40,580 nucleotides of DNA. It comes from Podochytrium sp. JEL0797. Taxonomy: Eukaryota > Chytridiomycota > Chytridiomycetes > Chytridiales > Chytriomycetaceae. The position numbers and the translations under genes were made by a program. Below are positions 20,705 through 31,258 of the stretch, one piece after another (position 1 is the stretch's first letter; each line of letters begins with the position of its first letter). Below the pieces are notes generated by a model. It was not told the DNA's origin, did not search any database, and worked only from the letters and a program-made list of their open reading frames with translations. The DNA lies in NCBI GenBank assembly GCA_027596195.1, contig JADGJG010000119.1, forward strand, positions 1 to 40,580, in the 5' to 3' direction.

Positions 20705-21912
20705 ATGAGGTATTGTCACATCCACCCTCCCGTCATTTGGATCGCACTCTTCTATCCGCCATGTCCGATCTGACCCTCGTTTCCGGCTCAGCAACATTCC
20801 AAACTTCGCCTGGGCACCCACAGCATGGGAAACTGCACCCTCCGTTCCCGCCTGGACGCAATACTTTACCCAAGCCATGAACTATTCGTTGGATTTCGTG
20901 GATGACGTTCGAGAATGCGCGCCATCAGCCGACAATATTTGGGCCGCCGCTTTCCAAACTGCGCCGTCGCAATGGATAACGCCGGTTTCTTGTGAGTCCT
21001 TTTCGCCTTATCGCCAATCATTCATCTCCTAACAATTGAGTTCCTCAGATTTGGATCAAGCCAAAATGCGCGCCACGCTTTATACCCCGGGATCTCAGGC
21101 GCTGGAGTTTCCAAACACCCTGATTCAAACCTATACCACCGGTCACGAAATCGGGTGCGCAGATATTCTTCTGTCATTCGCATTATTGCCAAAAAGTTAA
21201 TCCTTGTTTGTTTGGCGATAGAATCACTGCATGGTCAAACCAAAACCTTACGCAACTCACCGACGACGAAATTGTCTCTGAGCTCGTTTACTCCGCCAAA
21301 GCCATCCATTCTCTTCTGGGAGTGACCCCAAAGTATTTCAATGCTCCGCTTGGCGACTCTGACGAACGCGTGCGCCGCATTGGTGCTTCCTTGGGGCTGA
21401 AAGCAATCGCCGTCTCCCCGAAATCCTTTGCAGAAACGCGCAGATCCATCACGCAAGGAAAGACGGGCGGAATTTCTGAAATCGGTGCCGAGTCGATTCG
21501 CGCTTTGGTGGACGCGGGATATGCCATTCAATCCGTCGCAGACTGCTTGGGAGACACGACGCCATACGGGAACTCGATTCTCAACAACTTCTTGCAATCC
21601 GGCCTGTTTGAAGAATTCGGCCGACCGGCATCTCCTCGCATGCAAGTTCAGAGGCGGCAAGACGCCGCAGTCACGGAGGATCCATTGTTTGTTGAGCCCA
21701 CTGAAGATATTCCCGTTATTTCCACCAAGCAGCACCAGCTCACAATTCCTGGACCTGCTCCAACGAATGGCACAGCATTAACATTTGTATCCGTGCCAAC
21801 CAGATCCCTCACGCCTGCTGGGACAGGTCCTGCTGTAGTAACAAAGAAATCTCACTCGTTGAAATCTGCTGGAATCTCCGTCTGCATCGTTTTTTCTTTC
21901 CTTATTGTGTGA
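20705..21912 (+). CDS. CE4-fold pseudoenzyme: deacetylase paralogue without any catalytic motif (group II)
   Basis: Four exons (20705-20709, 20792-20991, 21049-21154, 21222-21912) sum to 1002 nt, 333 aa, all splice sites canonical. The start is the family's ATGAG micro-exon, giving M-S-N-I-P-N-F-A-W-A-P. Every active-site motif is replaced: SFDDGPS by AFQTAPS (both Asp lost), HTWSH by TAWSN (both His lost), YFRPPYG by YFNAPLG, DTNDW by PKSFA, and ISLEHD by ISEIGA. The scaffold between motifs (ELVYSAKAIHSLLGVTPKYF) is kept and the frame is fully open, with the 106-nt exon intact, so the gene appears maintained rather than decaying. The tail ends in a hydrophobic run (AGISVCIVFSFLIV), GPI-like. 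It may bind chitin or modulate the active paralogues (inference). Confidence 0.85.
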
Positions 21913-22080
21913 GATTACAATAAACCTTAAAAACTCGCTGGATAAGTTCAGTTCTTTGATCGATAAGAGTTCAGCAAATGAGGGGGCGGACACAGCTCCG
22001 AAAATTTCATCTGCGATTTTTCACTTTGATCTCCCCGCAATCAAACGCCGCACCCTGACCTTGCCCGTATCTGCAGCCAA

Positions 22081-23619
22081 ATGACCGCCCACTCGAGTCT
22101 CGTCGGAACTGCCCTCGCTGTCATCTCTACTTTATCCACGGTCGTTCACGGGTACAGATGGGCTTGCTTGCGGATTCAGCTGCGGCCCACTTTGCGCACC
22201 TTTCTGACTTTTCAAACGCAGCTTTGACTTTTCGTGGACGCCAAAGTGGTCGGACTCGCCAGGACAAGTGGCGCCGCCGCATCCCGCCTGGACGGCATAC
22301 TTTGGCTCGGTGTCTGCCGCATCGTTCGAAGGCGACATCAAAAGCTGCACCGGAGCTGCCACGAACGTGTGGGGCGCCTCGTTTGACGATGGACCATCGC
22401 CTTCGACTCCTGCCGTGCTGTCTTGTAAGTGGCAGATTTGATGCTTGGCTCCAAGCTTCGCATCACTCATCCGTTGCTTGCCAGTTTTCGCATCGGTCAA
22501 TATGCGAGCGACATTCTGGGTCATTGGCTCCAATGTCATGAACAACCCAGATATTCTACTTCAAACCTACCAGGCCGGTCACGATATCGGTCTGCACACG
22601 TGGTCGCACCCCGACTTGACCAAAATCTCCAATGATCAAGTCATCTCTGAACTGATTTACTCTGCCAGATCGGTTTATGAAGTTCTCGGAGTATATCCAA
22701 AGTACTTTCGTCCTCCTTGTAAGTTCAATTCGGTTTTGATTTGGTCACGAGAAAACTGAAACCGACCGTATTGCAGACGGCGCGATTAACAACAATGTTC
22801 GCAACCTTGCCAGACAATTGGGACTCACTGCTGTTACATGGAAAGTGGACAGTGAAGATTGGTCGTACGTGGGCACGAAAAATATGGCAAAAGTGCCTGC
22901 CGCGTTTCAAGAGTGGGTGAATGAGGGAGTCAACGACGCAATTAGTTTAGAGCATGACTACTGGCCGTGAGTGGGCGAATTTTGAGCCATATTATGCCTT
23001 TGATATTCAACGCTGCTTTTTCTTACCTCGCAGTGAAACCGCCGCCGTCATTCCGCAAAGCATGCAAATTCTCATCAATTCTGGACGCATTATTCGACCT
23101 TTTCATGAATGCATCGGAGTCCCATCTGTGTATGGAAATTCCGTGTTGGAGGCCTTTTTCTCAACGAGTCTGTTTAACGAGCCCGACGCGCCCTTCCAAC
23201 CACTTCCCACCACAACCACTTCAACATTACGCCAACCACTTCCCACCACCACTTCAACATCAAGCGTTATCAACGCAATGTCCTCATCCGTTACTACCAC
23301 CAACTACACTGTCGCAGCCGGCAGTACAACTTTTTCAACTGCCGGTCCTACCACTTCAAGAGGCATAACCACAGCAACCGTGCAAGCCAACACGGGAGGC
23401 GCGGGGTCTCTGAACTCCGCGACCCAGCCGGCATCGACTTCGTCACGGATTTCAAACGGAGGGATTGCGGCAATTTCTATCGGAGTAGCAGTTCTTGTGG
23501 CAGTCGTGGCTGTTGGGGTGGTTGTGCACAGGGCGAGACGCCAGAAAATATCCAAGACGGAGGGAGGTTTGAAGGACGAGCTTGCAGAGGTCGGTGGGTC
23601 GTTTCTTGTGGGAAAGTGA
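22081..23619 (+). CDS. CE4 chitin/polysaccharide deacetylase, membrane-anchored (group I)
   Basis: Five exons (22081-22151, 22222-22424, 22485-22718, 22777-22966, 23034-23619) sum to 1284 nt, 427 aa. A signal peptide of about 23 residues ends STVVHG. CE4 motifs: SFDDGPS, HTWSHP, YFRPPYG, VDSEDW, ISLEHD, all intact. The 234-nt third exon equals 106+128, showing exact loss of one intron relative to 9411 and 23809. After the domain come a Thr/Ser/Pro linker of about 100 residues (PLPTTTTSTLRQP repeated once), a transmembrane helix (IAAISIGVAVLVAVVAVGVVV) and a basic cytoplasmic tail beginning HRARRQK. It is a plasma-membrane ectoenzyme by layout. Confidence 0.87.
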
Positions 23620-23808
23620 TAATCATTGCGATCGTTGTAACGCGTTGGATCTATTTATTGTGTAGTTATGCTATTATTTAAAAATCCAATTCTAGAACGA
23701 GGAGTTGAGAAAGCGACAAACAGGCATACAACCCTGGGCACACGTAATCATTACTAAGGAAGTATTTCGAATGATGAATTGCGACCCATTTAATTATTTG
23801 GAAAATTC

Positions 23809-25273
23809 ATGAGAGTGGCGAGTGCATTAATTATTCCAACGGCAGTCCAGAGGTGAGAGCATGCATGTAGATTCTCGCTAACGGGGCATAGTTACAACTT
23901 CTCATGGGCACCGAATTGGGAACCCGGGGTGATTGCACCCGCAGTTCCTCAATGGACAGCCTACTTCAAGGCCTTGCCACTTGCTCAGTTTTCGAAATCA
24001 GATATCACAAACTGCGTGGGATCTTCGGATGTGAACGTGTGGGGAGCCACGTTCGACGATGGACCTTCTGATTCAACATCGGCTGTTCTCGATTGTTCGT
24101 GCTCATCCCCTTTCGGATTATCGTTCTTCCAGAAATTGTCATTTGTTTGTTTCACATTTTTTAACCCAGTTTTCAGATTTCAAGACCGTAAAAATGCAAG
24201 CAACTTTTTGGGTGATTGGAGAGAATGTGGTACAGCAACCTGAGGTACTCTTACAGACATATCAGGCCGGGCATGAGATTGGGTCAGTGAATATTTTTTT
24301 GATCAGCGTGTACGCGTATTTTTTTAACCCCTCGTTTCAGCATCCACACCTGGTCGCACCCGGACATGATTACACTCACCAACGACCAAATCGTTTCGGA
24401 GCTGATTTATACCTCCAAAGCGGTACACGACGTTCTCGGGGTATACCCAAAATACTTTCGCCCCCCCTGTGAGTGTTTGCGAGCCCCAAAACTTCTCGAT
24501 GGCTTCTAATTTTTTTCCCATATTTCAGATGGATCCATCGACAACAAAGTTCGTCAAATGGCAAAACAATTAGGCCTTGAAGCCGTCACATGGAGCGAGG
24601 ACAGTGAAGATTGGACGTGTGTCGGGTTTGACAACATCACGAACGTACCTATCGAGTTCCAAAGTTGGGTGGATAGTGGGGTCAAAAATGCCATCTCCTT
24701 GGAGCATGATTTATACCCGTGGGTAACTCTTTTCACCTTTTGGCGTCTAACTGTAAATTCCACATTAGCGAGACGGCAAGCGTGGTGCAACAAAACATGG
24801 ACATTCTGATCGAAGCTGGCTTCGTGATCACACCGTTTTCAAAATGCATTGGTGTTCCGTCCATGTATGGCAACACTGTTTTGGAATCCTTCTTTGCGAG
24901 TGGACTCTTTGAAAACCCGATGGCGCCAGCAGCAGCTCATTCAATACCTTCTACAAGCGCTATCGTTTCGTCAAAAACTTTATCGCCAGCGGCTACAATA
25001 TCAAAAATTTCTCCCAAATCGACTGGGTCTGCGAATGTGAACCAGAACACCTCGCTTGGACAAGATGCGTCGAGCCTAAAATCCGGTCTGTACAGTTGGC
25101 AAGTGATGGTAATAGGGTTATTGGGTCTCTTTTTCATCGTTATGGTGGTGCTTCTATGCTGTGCAGTGAAGCAGAGACGTACCCGGCGTCAATGGCGACA
25201 AATTGATGACGCGAGGGCGCCATTTATTGTGATTGAGGAATTTCGTGACACGCAGGACGTGGCAAAGTATTAA
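23809..25273 (+). CDS. CE4 chitin/polysaccharide deacetylase, membrane-anchored (group I); 3' half also duplicated downstream
   Basis: Six exons (23809-23852, 23892-24094, 24177-24282, 24341-24468, 24529-24718, 24769-25273) sum to 1176 nt, 391 aa. A short N-terminus (about 14 residues, MRVASALIIPTAVQ) serves as a weak signal peptide. Intron 1 is only 39 nt, the least certain junction. Motifs TFDDGPS, HTWSHP, YFRPPYG, EDSEDW and ISLEHD are complete. A Ser/Thr linker, a transmembrane helix (VMVIGLLGLFFIVMVVLLCC) and a basic tail (KQRRTRRQW) close the protein. Exon 4 contains the left edge of the 8.1-kb duplicated block (24389). Confidence 0.85.
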
Positions 25274-25515
25274 AATGCATTTTGGAAGTACAAATAAAAA
25301 ATCGCAATGGCATCAGCATTCCTTCGTGCAAAACTCGCAGCGGACAGGTCCGACTGGGCTGGTGCTCGGACAGGTGGTTTGCTGGTGGATATCGGAGAAT
25401 TGCACTTACCATGCTCATTAAACCAAGAAAGCCGTCGTGCAAAGCTGCATGGAGAATTTTAACCCTACCAGAATAGAGGGAGTAAAAGGGAAAGAAGGAA
25501 CGGAGATGCGAAACT

Positions 25516-26206
25516 TTAATGAAACTTTGCCTCCATAAACTTCACAAACTCTTGACGCAACTCCACAGGAACACTGAACGGATACTCGTGACCCATTTTT
25601 GATGATTTCCCAGCCAGCAGCGACTTTTGAACTTGAAACTCGGCAGCCAACATGCGGCATTTCTGCAAATCGAGCTTGCTCACGAGATCGCGATACCATG
25701 CCGCCTCGTGCATCAACAAAACATTCCACTGCAGGTGATCGCCGGGAGTCAACGGAGCTTGGCTTGAAGAGGGAGGGGGGTCCGGACATCCGTGACACTT
25801 TTTCATATGCCTCCGAGCGGTTTCGCTGCGCCGAGCCTTGTAGATGCATCGGGAGCAATTGAGAAATCCCTGCATATCGCGCTTCACAACTGATTTGGCG
25901 GAAAAATAAAAATGAATTTGTTGTCCGAAATTATGTTTTGGTAACTCAACTTTGGCCAGAAATTTGGTACTCCTTCTGATGATAATAGTAGACATGTCTG
26001 CGGTATTGCTGCTTCGAAAACGTTTCATTCCGCCTTGGGCATTCTGGCTCGTTGCAAATGCAAGACATTTTGGTTGAATTTAGCAAAAGAAGAAGCTTTT
26101 GGCTTTCTGCTGTTTTGGTGTTCCAAGGGGTATGTTTCTCCGCATGGTATTTTTCATAAGCTTGGGGATCACTGATATCGTGGGATTCTTCTTTAAGACA
26201 TTCCAT
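25516..26206 (-). CDS. Small protein with two zinc-finger-like motifs, paralogue A, copy 1
   Basis: Two exons (26206-25951, 25889-25516) sum to 630 nt, 209 aa. The first motif near residues 50-75 is C-N-E-P-E-C...Q-Y-R-R-H-V-Y-Y-Y-H (C-x4-C ... H-x4-H). The second, around 95-115, is C-S-R-C...A-R-R-H-M-K-K-C (C-x2-C-x12-H-x4-C). A helical C-terminal region rich in Trp, Leu and Lys follows (HEAAWYRDLVSKLD, YPFSVPVELRQEFVKFMEAKF). It could bind nucleic acid or protein; no family is recognised. A diverged, broken paralogue B lies immediately upstream on the same strand. The tandem block carries a second, nearly identical copy. Confidence 0.68.
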
Positions 26207-26358
26207 CGGATTCGGTGATATTGCAAAATGGGAATCACGTGGAGTTGGAATTCAGCAAGTTCTGGTTTGGATCCAGAAGCGGCAGCTGTGCGACGTGTGA
26301 GGGTTTTGAGTGAACTCTGACAGATTGGACAGACACGGGAGGATTCTGAAGCGACACT

Positions 26359-27033
26359 TTATTTTGCATCAAATTTTGTCTCCATAAACGCCACAAACTC
26401 ATCACGCAACGCCAGAGGAACACTGAACGGATACTCGCGTCCTTTCTTGCGGGATTTCCAGCCGGCAACGACTTTTACTGTTGAAACTCGGCAGCCAACA
26501 AGCAGCATTTCTGCAAGTCGCGCTTGCTCGCGAGATCGCGATACCATGCCGCCTCATGCATCAACAAAAACGTTCCACTGTATGTGTCCTCCGAGAGTCG
26601 ACGGAGCATCATTTGAAGCGGGAAGGGGGTTTGGATATCCGCGACACGTTTTCATGTGTTGGTGAATATCAGTGCGTCGCTGAGCCTTGAAAGTGCACCG
26701 ACGGCAATGGAGAAATCCCTGGATGTCTCGCGTCACTGCTGATTTTATGAAAAATAAAATTTGGAAGGTTAATCGAAATTCTTGTTTTTGGGGGTTTCAA
26801 ACTCAACTTTGGCCATAGATTTGGTACTCTGTCCGATGATACTTGCAGTCGTGTTTGGTATTCGATGAATAGGGTTGATTCTGCCCTGGACACCGTAACT
26901 CATTTATTTTTGGGTAGATTATACGAATTCTCGCGACAAAGAAAGGAGAAACCTTTGGCTTTATTGTTCTGGCATTCCAAGGGGCATGTTGCTCCGCATG
27001 GCATTTTTCAAGGAAAAGTGAATAGGCAAGCAT
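26359..27033 (-). pseudogene. Paralogue B of the zinc-finger-like gene, broken, copy 1
   Basis: Similar along its length to paralogue A: a start region with A-E-Q-H-A-P-W-N, EYQIYGQ before a matching intron, then CRRCTFKAQRR...HQHMKTC and, near the end, YPFSVPLALRDEFVAFMETKF. Relative to A it has one extra base in an A-run near 26568 and an in-frame TAA near 26473 with a further one-base shift close by. The 5' part also starts in a different frame from the A-like ATG. I therefore call it a pseudogene. Both zinc-finger-like motifs are damaged or weak in their metal ligands. Confidence 0.6.
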
Positions 27034-27250
27034 GGAGTGTGCGAATCACTCGAATCGCGTATTCCATCGGATCCAGTATTTACTGCCAGTTGGGAATATG
27101 TGGAAATGGAATATCGGCAAGTTCCGGGTTGATTTCGGATACCACTGCTGGCCGCAACATTTTTTTTCTTTTTTCCTTTTCTTTCCGCAAAGCCTGTGGC
27201 ACACCCTCTCCCCGGTCATCCCCAAGATATTCGAAACGGACGAAGCCAAG

Positions 27251-28469
27251 ATGCCCAGCAACTCCATCAAGATCTTTGCGGGCAATTCGCACATTGAGTT
27301 TGCGCACCTGGTTGCCAAGTGAGTTCGTTTTTGAAGTTTGAAACCAAAATCTGATAAGTGAGATTAGGAAACTCGGCCTCGAACTCGCCAAGTGCGTTGT
27401 GCTCAAGTACTCGAACCAGGAAACCTCTGTGACGATTGGCGAGTCCGGTATGGCCCCCCGGAACGAAACCTTTCAACAAACCCTCATTTATTGACACCCT
27501 CCGCAAATCAGTCCGTGACGAAGACGTCTTCATCATCCAAAGCGGATGCAACGAAATCAACGACAACCTCATGGAACTCCTCATCATGATCAACGCCTGC
27601 AAAACCGCCTCAGCCCGCAGAATCACAGCCGTGATCCCTTGTTTCCCGTACGCCCGCGCCGACAAGAAGGACAAATCGCGTGCCCCCATTACCGCCAAAC
27701 TCGTGGCCAACATGTTGACCGTGGCTGGTGCGAACCATGTGATTACGATGGACTTGCACGCGAGTCAGATTCAAGGGTTCTTTGACATTCCCGTCGATAA
27801 TCTGTATGCGGAGCCGTGTACTTTGCGGTATATTCAGGAGAATATTGAGAACGCGAAGGACGTGGTGATTGTGTCTCCGGATGCGGGTGGTGCCAAGAGG
27901 TGAGCCTTTTTCGCCTCCCCATGTGCGAAAAGTGCTCATTTTCCCGTTTGCCTCACCCTATCAAAGAGCGACTGCGATTGCTGATAAGCTGGACGTTGAT
28001 TTCGCGCTGATTCACAAGGAGCGTAAGCGGGCCAACGAGGTGTCGCGCATGGTGTTGGTTGGAGACGTGAAGGGACGCCCTTGTGTGCTTGTTGACGATA
28101 TGGCCGATACGTGTGGAACGCTCGGGTTGGCAGCCAAGACTCTGTTGGCAAATGGAGCAACCGAGGTATATGCGATTGTGACACACGGGGGTGAGTTTGA
28201 GCCTTGTTTTTTGATTTTGAACTCTGTTCGAGTCGAATGCGTGCTGATGCGTTTTGTTGTTTTCAGTTCTGTCTGGCAAAGCGATTCAAGTCATCAATGA
28301 ATCGTTCTTGGCCCAGGTGGTGGTTACCAACACGATTCCTCATGCCGAAAAGAAGCTGCTTTGTAGCAAGATAGACACCATTGATGTAACCGCCACGTTT
28401 GCTGAAGCGATTCGCAGAACACACAATGGAGAGAGTGTTTCATGGTTGTTTGAGAGGGCTCCGGAGTAA
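27251..28469 (+). CDS. Ribose-phosphate pyrophosphokinase (PRPP synthetase), copy 1
   Basis: Five exons (27251-27318, 27368-27447, 27512-27899, 27967-28190, 28267-28469) sum to 963 nt, 320 aa, the usual length. It makes PRPP from ribose-5-phosphate and ATP, the precursor for purines, pyrimidines, His, Trp and NAD (family knowledge). Recognisable parts: the N-terminal [28 protein letters not shown] with catalytic and ATP-loop residues, the [11 protein letters not shown] segment, [12 protein letters not shown], and the PRPP-binding loop [13 protein letters not shown]. The start gives the family N-terminus without extension. Upstream is a C/T-rich tract (27165-27190). It is a housekeeping gene carried as a passenger in the tandem block; copy 2 at 35332 is also intact. 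Confidence 0.95.
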
Positions 28470-28699
28470 GGCTGTGATTCCGCCGTTGAAGGGTTGGCTT
28501 GTCGGATTTTTGGCTTTTTTTTGTTTCACCATGCGTGTGTGGGTCTTCCTCCACCTACGGCCTCTGTTTTCTTTTCTATTTGGGTCAAACAACTATCTAA
28601 TATTATGGGGTAACTTTTTGAACAACAAATTTATCGACGACCGAAAGCGAATCCTCACAGAAAACACAAACAACAAAACAAGAAGGAACGAATAATCAA

Positions 28700-29625
28700 T
28701 TAACGGAACGACTTCATGAACGCTTGAATCTCTTGCTCTTCGTTTCTCTGTTTTTGAGTGCTGAGTGAGAAAGTTGCGACGAGAACGGCCTGCATTCCTT
28801 CAGCTGTCAGTTTACCTTGCTCAACTTGTCACGAATCGCCACGAACTCGTTCTTCTTGAGCTTCATTTGGTTCAACACTTCGGCTTGTCTCGTCTCATGC
28901 TCATCGCCTGGTATGGTTCAGAATGCGCAAACAAATAAACAAAGAGCCGAGACCAGAATTTATTCAACTCAACTGCACAAGCTGCCTTCGAAATCGGACT
29001 GGTTTTTTCCAAGGCTGTAAGAGTTCTTGGCAAGCTTCTTGTACAATTCGGCAAGGGATTTCTGAAACCGCGATGGTGAGTCTCGTCTCCAACTCCAACA
29101 GAGAAAGGCGCCCACCTCACACTTATCCAAATCTGCTCTGAATCTCTTGCCAACGTTGTCTGATTCCTTGCACGTTTCGTCCAGCTTGCGCTTGGCATTG
29201 TGGATCGCTGGGAGGCTGGACGAAGATGTGAGAACCAGCGAGTGGATTCGGAGAAACACGCACAGCTCCTCCTGGTCGATTCGAACAAGTTCCCTGACTT
29301 GATTCTCTGCGTGTTGGACCGAGTCGTCGAGTGTCTGGGAGACACTCCGCACGGTGGCTTCAACTTGGCGCGCAAAGAACGAAGCGAGGCCGGAAGAGCT
29401 GTGTGTATGTATCAGTAGCAAACATACTCACTGCGGAGACTCTCAAGCTTACAGCTCGGAGGGAGAGTGGCCTGGAAGCAGTGGGTCAGGTGTAAGTTGG
29501 AAGTGGATGAGACGAACGATCGTGATCAACTCACCCTTGGTGCTCTTGATTCTCCCCTGTGCATGGCCAAGGAACTGTGGCGAGTTGGGCGTGTTGTGTG
29601 GCGCGCGGAGGTGCTTTCCGGTCAT
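28700..29625 (-). CDS. Coiled-coil protein of unknown function, copy 1
   Basis: Six exons (29625-29535, 29471-29453, 29398-29116, 29061-28974, 28907-28816, 28747-28700) sum to 621 nt, 206 aa. Exon 2 is only 19 nt but is needed to keep the frame, and all junctions are GT...AG. The protein begins MTGKHLRAPHNTPNSP and has a helical middle (FFARQVEATVRSVSQTLDD, NAKRKLDETCKESDNVGKR), a Lys-rich helix (KSLAELYKKLAKNSYSLGKNQ) and a helical end (QMKLKKNEFVAIRDKLSK). No membrane segment or enzymatic motif is seen. It resembles cytoskeletal or endosomal adaptor helices only in a general way. It converges on the PRPP synthetase gene. Confidence 0.7.
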
Positions 29626-29680
29626 TGTTTTTCGCCGACTCGATCGGACAACGGAAATCAAAACAAAAAATGCGTTTATT

Positions 29681-30355
29681 TCAAACACCGTGAAACCACA
29701 CGCGGAGCTCCAAAACGCAAACCAAAACAAATCCACTGCTCATTTTATCAACCCCGTAACACACGGACAACCTCTCGTTTCCAAGTGCATCAAGCCAGAA
29801 TTCTTGCCGAAACACCCCGGCTTCATCCACCTCGAACGAGAATTCGACATGCGCCTCGCGATTAAAGCGAGAAGGAAGAAGCGCAACGTTCAAGCCGGCT
29901 TTGAATGGAACGTATGCGGGTTGCGAACGAACTGAGAACTTGGTCAGAAACGGAACCAAACATCCGTGGTCCATCGTTCTGAGGAGATGGAAGTTGAAGG
30001 CCGAGTTTGTGAAAACCACCAATTCGATATTGAATAGAAGCTCTTTGCTCTTTCGTGCGCTCGGACAGATCGTGAATCGACGCGGGGGATTTGGTTTTTC
30101 ATCAGATTGCGCTGGAGCAGTTCCAGTCTCATTCAGATCGGCATTTGGTTCGAGTGAATCTTGAGGCTGGTTCAGATGAGACGAACGGACTGGAGGAACG
30201 GGATCTGCGGGATTGCCGCTGTGCAAATTCTCAGGCAGAATACCCAGAAAGGGCGATCGAATGCGAAACGCAGGGCAATTGGCGAAAGGATCTCCGACAC
30301 TGGGCTGCTGCAAGAGCCTGAGAACGAATCCAAAGAGTCTCGAAAAGCATGCCAT
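29681..30355 (-). CDS. Unknown protein, family C, copy 1
   Basis: Intronless, 224 aa from the first ATG (MACFSRLFGFV). Residues 1-90 are Pro/Asn-rich and probably disordered. From about residue 95 it is beta-rich: NIELVVFTNSAFNFHLL, CLVPFLTKFSVRSQPAYVPFKAG, LPSRFN, FEVDEAGVFRQEFWLD, LSVCYGVDK. The neighbouring gene D (30453-30891) repeats this layout (NVELNLFTDSTFNFHHLG, FFVRTKPAYFPFKA), so the two form a tandem family. I recognise no known domain. The frame is fully open in both block copies, with few amino-acid differences, which supports its being coding. Confidence 0.55.
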   Translation of the reverse strand: MACFSRLFGFVLRLLQQPSVGDPFANCPAFRIRSPFLGILPENLHSGNPADPVPPVRSSHLNQPQDSLEPNADLNETGTAPAQSDEKPNPPRRFTICPSARKSKELLFNIELVVFTNSAFNFHLLRTMDHGCLVPFLTKFSVRSQPAYVPFKAGLNVALLPSRFNREAHVEFSFEVDEAGVFRQEFWLDALGNERLSVCYGVDKMSSGFVLVCVLELRVWFHGV

Positions 30356-30452
30356 GGGATCTGATTGAGTTTTGATTTTGAGTTTTTCGCACAAGCTGGT
30401 GGCGAACCACCCCTTTCTTTATTTACGCGCGTCGTTAAACGCGACGCGTATC

Positions 30453-30891
30453 TCAAAAAATGCAAACAATAACCGAATCTTCCACTTTATCGACTTCATA
30501 CTGAACCGTCAACTTCTCAAACTCCTTCTTGTCCAGACGGAACGTCTTTTGGAACACCCCAGCCGCATCCACCTCCAAAGTATAGCCTTTTTATTAAACA
30601 ACGCGACGGAAGGAGAGACGGAAACATTCTGGCCTTGAAAGGAAAATACGCCGGCTTGGTGCGAACAAAGAATCGTTTGAGATGCGGGACCAACACTCCC
30701 TTGTCCTCAGTTCCCAAATGATGAAAGTTGAAGGTAGAGTCGGTGAAAAGATTCAGCTCGACGTTGAAATAGCGATCTTGCTTGTCGTCCGCTTCTGGAC
30801 CAATGGTGAACAGGTGTTTCGATTCGGGGAGGCTCACGGCGGAATCTCTCATGTCGCTGACAGACTCATGATGATCGACGAGATCTAACAA
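30453..30891 (-). pseudogene. Family C paralogue (gene D), broken, copy 1
   Basis: Reads as a homologue of the gene just downstream: KHLFTIGPEADDK, VELNLFTDSTFNFHHLG, LKRFFVRTKPAYFPFKA, then, in another frame, the region equivalent to EVDEAGVF (here EVDAAGVFQ). The frame change near 30635 is shared by both block copies. In this copy a further two-base insertion lies near 30582. No upstream ATG in frame was found; an acceptor-like TTGTTAG near 30890 suggests a missing 5' exon. It is more likely a decaying gene than a functional one. Confidence 0.5.
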
Positions 30892-31258
30892 AAGAATTTG
30901 GGGTCAGAATACTCGAGTGCTTGGCTTGCTGGATGTTACCAACAGAAGGCACTTGGAGAAGTGGAGGGGGGAAAAAAATAACGATGCCGGAAAAGACTCA
31001 GAAGAACGCTGAAAGGCCTAGAGGGCGAGATGATTATGATATTTTTATGAACGCGGTGCGTTTGGGGGCGGCTTCCTTTTTATGGATATTCGGACAGCGC
31101 CTCCTTCGAACCCGGAGCGCGATATTTTCACAAGTTTGTCACCACTTGTCAATAACTTCTTTTATGAGGGGGAAATTGCTCGACAAAGAGTTGAAATTGA
31201 AGTGGATTTGACACGAAAGCGACGGAAAGCAATTTCAGAAAAATCCTTGAATTAAACC
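30892..31258. other. Intergenic region between gene D and the F-box-like gene
   Basis: About 365 nt. An open frame at 30921-31211 exists, but its composition and lack of conserved features suggest chance. No promoter element is clear. Confidence 0.35.

Noticed and set aside
30428..30448. GC-rich inverted repeat CGCGTCG...CGACGCG between genes C and D
   Set aside because: Short, and one arm is mutated in the other block copy (38508-38528), so it is not under evident constraint.
30921..31211. 96-codon open frame on the plus strand
   Set aside because: No recognisable feature, and its N-terminal part differs in the other block copy through an indel in a G-run; likely chance.
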